Positions 15,701 through 16,938 of a stretch of 16,938 bases of DNA are shown here, one piece after another (position 1 is the first letter of the stretch; each line of letters opens with the position of its first letter). The stretch lies in the NCBI GenBank assembly GCA_031257415.1, contig JAIROR010000077.1:1-16938 (forward strand), written 5' to 3'. The stretch is from Holosporales bacterium. GTDB lineage: Bacteria > Pseudomonadota > Alphaproteobacteria > RUG11792. A model generated the notes under the pieces. It ran no database searches, was not told where the DNA came from, and worked only from the letters and a program-made list of their open reading frames with translations. Both the position numbers and the translations under genes were made by a program.

Positions 15701-15943
15701 TCCAGCTCTAGTAGTTACAGCGTCAGTCCTTACTCCAGCTATTACACTAGCTCAGATCCCAGCCTTTACTCCAGCTCTAGTAGTTACAGCGTCAGTCCTT
15801 CCTCCAGCTACCCTAGCCCAGGTCCCAACCTTTACTCCAGCTCTAGTGGTTACAGCCTCAGTCCTTTCTTCTCCAGCTCTTACTCTAGCCCAAATTCCAA
15901 TCCTCACTCCAGCTCCAGCTCTGGACAAGACGACGAAGAATGA
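12731..15943 (+). CDS. Large exported low-complexity coiled-coil protein, family unknown
   Basis: The protein has 1070 residues. It starts with a signal peptide at 1-31 (MNKKLVILRGLLAAVSGTVA then ISEMVITSARA) shared with the gene at 10927. Residues 33-126 are V/P/Q/E repeats (VVPEVVP, QQEQQNQQNQQ). Residues 127-303 form the only ordinary sequence, a domain shared with the 10927 protein. After this come a Q-rich helix (304-334), a coiled coil, a Ser tract (about 427-490), E/V, poly-D, A/E/P-rich and N/D repeat blocks, and more coiled coil up to about 945. Residues 980-1070 are Ser/Tyr/Pro repeats ending in DDEE. No membrane anchor or sorting signal is seen. It resembles secreted or surface tandem-repeat proteins of Ehrlichia in style only, with no visible sequence link. 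A GC-rich codon run near the start contrasts with the AT-rich surroundings. A structural or host-facing role is possible but inferred. Confidence 0.8.
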   Translation: MNKKLVILRGLLAAVSGTVAISEMVITSARATGQDQDQQAVVPEVVPEVVPVPQNQQEQEQEQQEQQNQQNQQEVVPPPVAPVAPVAPVVVVPQQEQQNQQNQQEVVPQAVVPEVVPVPQQPVLQVTDFTFDTTKLEDRKNGHLTPIRVERGKITTTIIKTFTFITSDISFADPVKKEGTLQSYIGAKEMIVKFLNEVIGMLNNLHKEGHLDSLSNFRIVENTSAARCQALAQIVNAYKDTTEIKNIFATIFPKKAKDLSKLNTYDADTVRDCIVCLYALARRMTDKTFWSGGQSLIESIINTQPGQQQQLLEQQRQLLQQQLLEQQQQERERKIKIMKTYHQKETERLNQQWKEASPTLEKHKSTVKEEIRLLKEEVKRCKKYHEIKGHIDLLGKEGNNLSTLYDRHNTPVSKFLENEKEMEESILSSQNESPSSSYSSSSPSSSSSLSSSFQSSSPSSSSSSSSSGFSSSYSFSPNLTESYVGYSIPSSPRDKDENPDSTPSPMLLLSYWEKIGEKKRELLKTIQKAQEPASNAVCISEMKIINHLRNLKKHQEKINTLRARLSGKDAAENLDFDLELSFSYVPVEVVVVEEEEEGGAVVEGGRGSIMGILLPKENEIMILPIAKHNNKKIDLASITLPEVNDDDDDDNVLNNITTPPAAVNANDDTLVKEYDKLEEELRKLKIELAAAEAPAAEEGAVEEGAPEPEEAQAPGVEEGAPAPSLYIQLKTVNDRINKLKEEIEQVNKAPSKVKVKEQEQGEAVEELNIKKKELEQEIAQIKESLTQHKVLLNEAVQEENEAVQEENAALENIINHNHNNNDDDNDDDNDDDNDDDNDDDNDDNDYSTAKEKLATAKQKKTALEAEISNLETELISKNKRIMELNKKITTAGKRAKHIENAEKQRKEQEQKNKVLTELQERAENLNKEIRIGKKKMKELKQNLGLQPNGDPSDDGYSELGENEKLIPLNKLKKIIEEAVEKSSSSDPNLYSSSSSYSVSPYSSYYTSSDPSLYSSSSSYSVSPSSSYPSPGPNLYSSSSGYSLSPFFSSSYSSPNSNPHSSSSSGQDDEE
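12841..13100 (+). repeat. GC-rich V/P/Q-coding repeat region
   Basis: Runs of GGTGGTGCCG and CAGCAGGAGCAG units encode VVPEVVPVP and QQEQQNQQ blocks. The block QQEQQNQQNQQEVVP occurs twice (about 12917-12960 and 13012-13050). The same bases in the next frame are open and would read Gly/Ala/Ser. Base composition is far richer in G and C than the flanks. Confidence 0.8.
15191..15265 (+). repeat. 12-bp tandem repeat AATGATGATGAT
   Basis: Five perfect units (15191-15250) plus a partial one encode repeated NDDD in the large exported protein. The unit is a multiple of three, so copy number can change without a frameshift. Confidence 0.95.
15680..15930 (+). repeat. 66-72 bp tandem repeat in the 3' end of the large gene
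   Basis: Units begin at 15680, 15749, 15815 and 15887 (69, 66, 72 bases and a partial). Each encodes a Ser-rich block with the pattern S-x-x-P-N-L-Y-S-S-S-S-x-Y-S-x-S-P. All length changes are in multiples of three. Confidence 0.9.
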
Positions 15944-15994
15944 AACTAAGTAACTTCTGAAGATTCAGGGTCAGTTAATATAAGTCCAAGAGAA

Positions 15995-16016
15995 GCCGCC
16001 CGCAATCGCGGGCGGC
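15995..16016. terminator. GC-rich hairpin between convergent genes
   Basis: GCCGCCCGC and GCGGGCGGC form a perfect 9-base stem around the loop AATC. It lies between the stop of the large exported gene (15943) and that of the DUF4167 gene (16031). On the - strand it is followed by TTCTCTT, so it best serves the DUF4167 transcript. It may act on both. Confidence 0.75.
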
Positions 16017-16030
16017 CCGTTATCTTTGCC

Positions 16031-16561
16031 CTATTCTTCCTTCTTTTTGCGGCGCCCCCTGCTGGTTCCGTCTTTCGTTGGAGCTGCCTCCGCAACCGAG
16101 CTACAATCATCGGCAGGTGACACTTCGGGATTGTCTTCCGTCTTCTTGCGATCATCCCCATTGGCCTCGTTGTCAACCACATCGCCGGATAGTTGATCCC
16201 GCGGAACAGACGATTCAGAACAGTTTTCAGAAATCGCTCCAGGAGATTCCGAAGTCGTCTTCTTAAGAAACTGACATTTAAGTTGCGTATTCGACTGCGC
16301 CTGCTGCTGATTCTGGGGAGCATTCGAAAACGACTTGGTCTGCTGCTGATTCTGGGGCGTATTGGGGAACCTCTCGTTCATAATCCTCATATAATGTTCT
16401 GCATGTTGCATATTATACTCATACATAACATGGTCGCCGGAAGAGAGATATTCCTTCGCGAGGCTCACATGCCTATCGTAGAGGCTTTGATAATGCCCCC
16501 TCCCCTTCCCGCCTTGCTTGTTGTCCTTCTTTGCAACAACCTTTCCGCTATTACTGATCAT
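16031..16561 (-). CDS. DUF4167 domain protein
   Basis: The protein has 176 residues from the chosen ATG. The DUF4167 core is seen at about residues 18-65: GKGRGHYQSLYDRHVSLAKE, then YLSSGD and the near-invariant NMQHAEHYMRIMNERF. The domain is found across Alphaproteobacteria. Members are basic at the N-terminus and their role is not known; nucleic acid binding is only a guess. The rest is disordered: a 39-bp repeat encodes two PQNQQQ blocks, then an acidic, Ser-rich stretch and a basic GRRKKKEE end. An ATG at 16669 would add 36 residues that do not belong to the family. The ATG at 16561 has AAAGG just before it and puts the domain at the usual place, but the start is not certain. Confidence 0.85.
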   Translation of the reverse strand: MISNSGKVVAKKDNKQGGKGRGHYQSLYDRHVSLAKEYLSSGDHVMYEYNMQHAEHYMRIMNERFPNTPQNQQQTKSFSNAPQNQQQAQSNTQLKCQFLKKTTSESPGAISENCSESSVPRDQLSGDVVDNEANGDDRKKTEDNPEVSPADDCSSVAEAAPTKDGTSRGRRKKKEE

Positions 16562-16593
16562 AAACCTTTCATCCCTGTCAATTGAGCCACAGC

Positions 16594-16607
16594 TAATGTT
16601 AACATTA
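16594..16607. promoter_or_regulatory. 14-bp perfect palindrome upstream of the DUF4167 gene
   Basis: TAATGTTAACATTA is its own reverse complement. It lies 33-46 bases before the chosen ATG, near a weak -35/-10-like pair on the - strand. It could be an operator for a dimeric regulator. If the longer start at 16669 is right, it is inside the coding region. Confidence 0.3.
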
Positions 16608-16755
16608 TTAGTTTTCCGACACAAATAGTTTTGACAGTCGCATGAAACTGAAATTATTTGCGGCCTCATTTCCCGCTATACCTCGCAAAACGGAGACCGC
16701 GCCGATGATCCGCTCGCGTGTGTTTACCGTCCAGAAATCACTTGCCAACCGGGTC

Positions 16756-16852
16756 TATACTCTCAATCACCAAAAGATTGCCGGAGAGGAGACGAGTTGC
16801 CAGGGATGCTCCAGGTCTGGAAAATCCACAATCCTTCGGCGGCTGGGATACA
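16756..16852 (+). repeat. Palindromic repeat A, copy 4
   Basis: About 97 bases in the same orientation as copy 2. CACCAAAAGATTGCCGGAGA, then a GGAGACGAGTTGCCAGGGAT block and a GGAAAATCCACAATCCTTCG block align with the other copies. The closing arm is the most diverged. The flanking 16670-16938 has only short open frames and no recognisable gene. Confidence 0.75.
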
Positions 16853-16938
16853 CCAATATCCTCCTGGTTAACCCAGCGAGCTCTCGAGGAAAACAGTGCC
16901 CGCAGGAACAGGTGTCAATAATATTGTAGCACACTTTT

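Noticed and set aside
16756..16852. P-loop (GSGKST-like) reading in repeat A4 and A2
   Set aside because: The motif appears in only some copies and frames of a palindromic repeat, with no ATPase around it.
1..16938. tRNA or rRNA genes
   Set aside because: No cloverleaf with a T-arm GTTCRA motif in a matching stem, and no rRNA-like conserved stretch was seen by eye on either strand; a tRNA scan was not possible.

Overview
The window looks like a piece of chromosome from an intracellular alphaproteobacterium, most likely Rickettsiales or Holosporales. I see this in four things. There is a DUF4167 gene, a family typical of Alphaproteobacteria. There is a stand-alone terminase large subunit like those of alphaproteobacterial gene transfer agents. 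There is a eukaryote-like MORN-repeat protein. And there are many dispersed palindromic and tandem repeats inside and between genes, as in Rickettsia, Wolbachia and Ehrlichia. The genus cannot be named from this sequence alone. No rRNA, tRNA, CRISPR array or transposase gene was found.

Layout from left to right. Positions 1-465 hold two copies of a short repeat that ends in a hairpin. brnQ (branched-chain amino acid symporter) and an AI-2E/PerM-family membrane protein form a tight + strand pair with overlapping stop and start. terL follows on the - strand, its stop abutting the previous stop. A tandem array of about ten 94-96 bp units (about 4047-4975) separates terL from the - strand feoAB ferrous iron operon. 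A + strand MORN-repeat gene and a repeat-filled gap lead to comEC on the - strand. Then come two + strand genes for exported, coiled-coil, low-complexity proteins. The window ends with a DUF4167 gene (- strand) and one more palindromic repeat.

The two exported-protein genes (10927-12104 and 12731-15943) are the most interesting part. They share a nearly identical signal peptide, a similar upstream region with the same strong ribosome binding site, and a conserved domain that I could align by eye. They differ completely in the low-complexity segments around that domain. The first is broken by a frameshift at an ACGT tandem repeat, and its original reading continues in another frame. I do not recognise the family. 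It may be a lineage-specific set of secreted or surface proteins that diversify by repeat expansion.

Four copies of a roughly 95-105 bp imperfect palindrome occur at about 8369, 8548, 12254 and 16756. One forms the 3' end of the MORN gene and supplies its stop codon. The housekeeping-type genes (brnQ, feoAB, comEC, DUF4167) are intact. They share no operon beyond brnQ-AI-2E and feoA-feoB.
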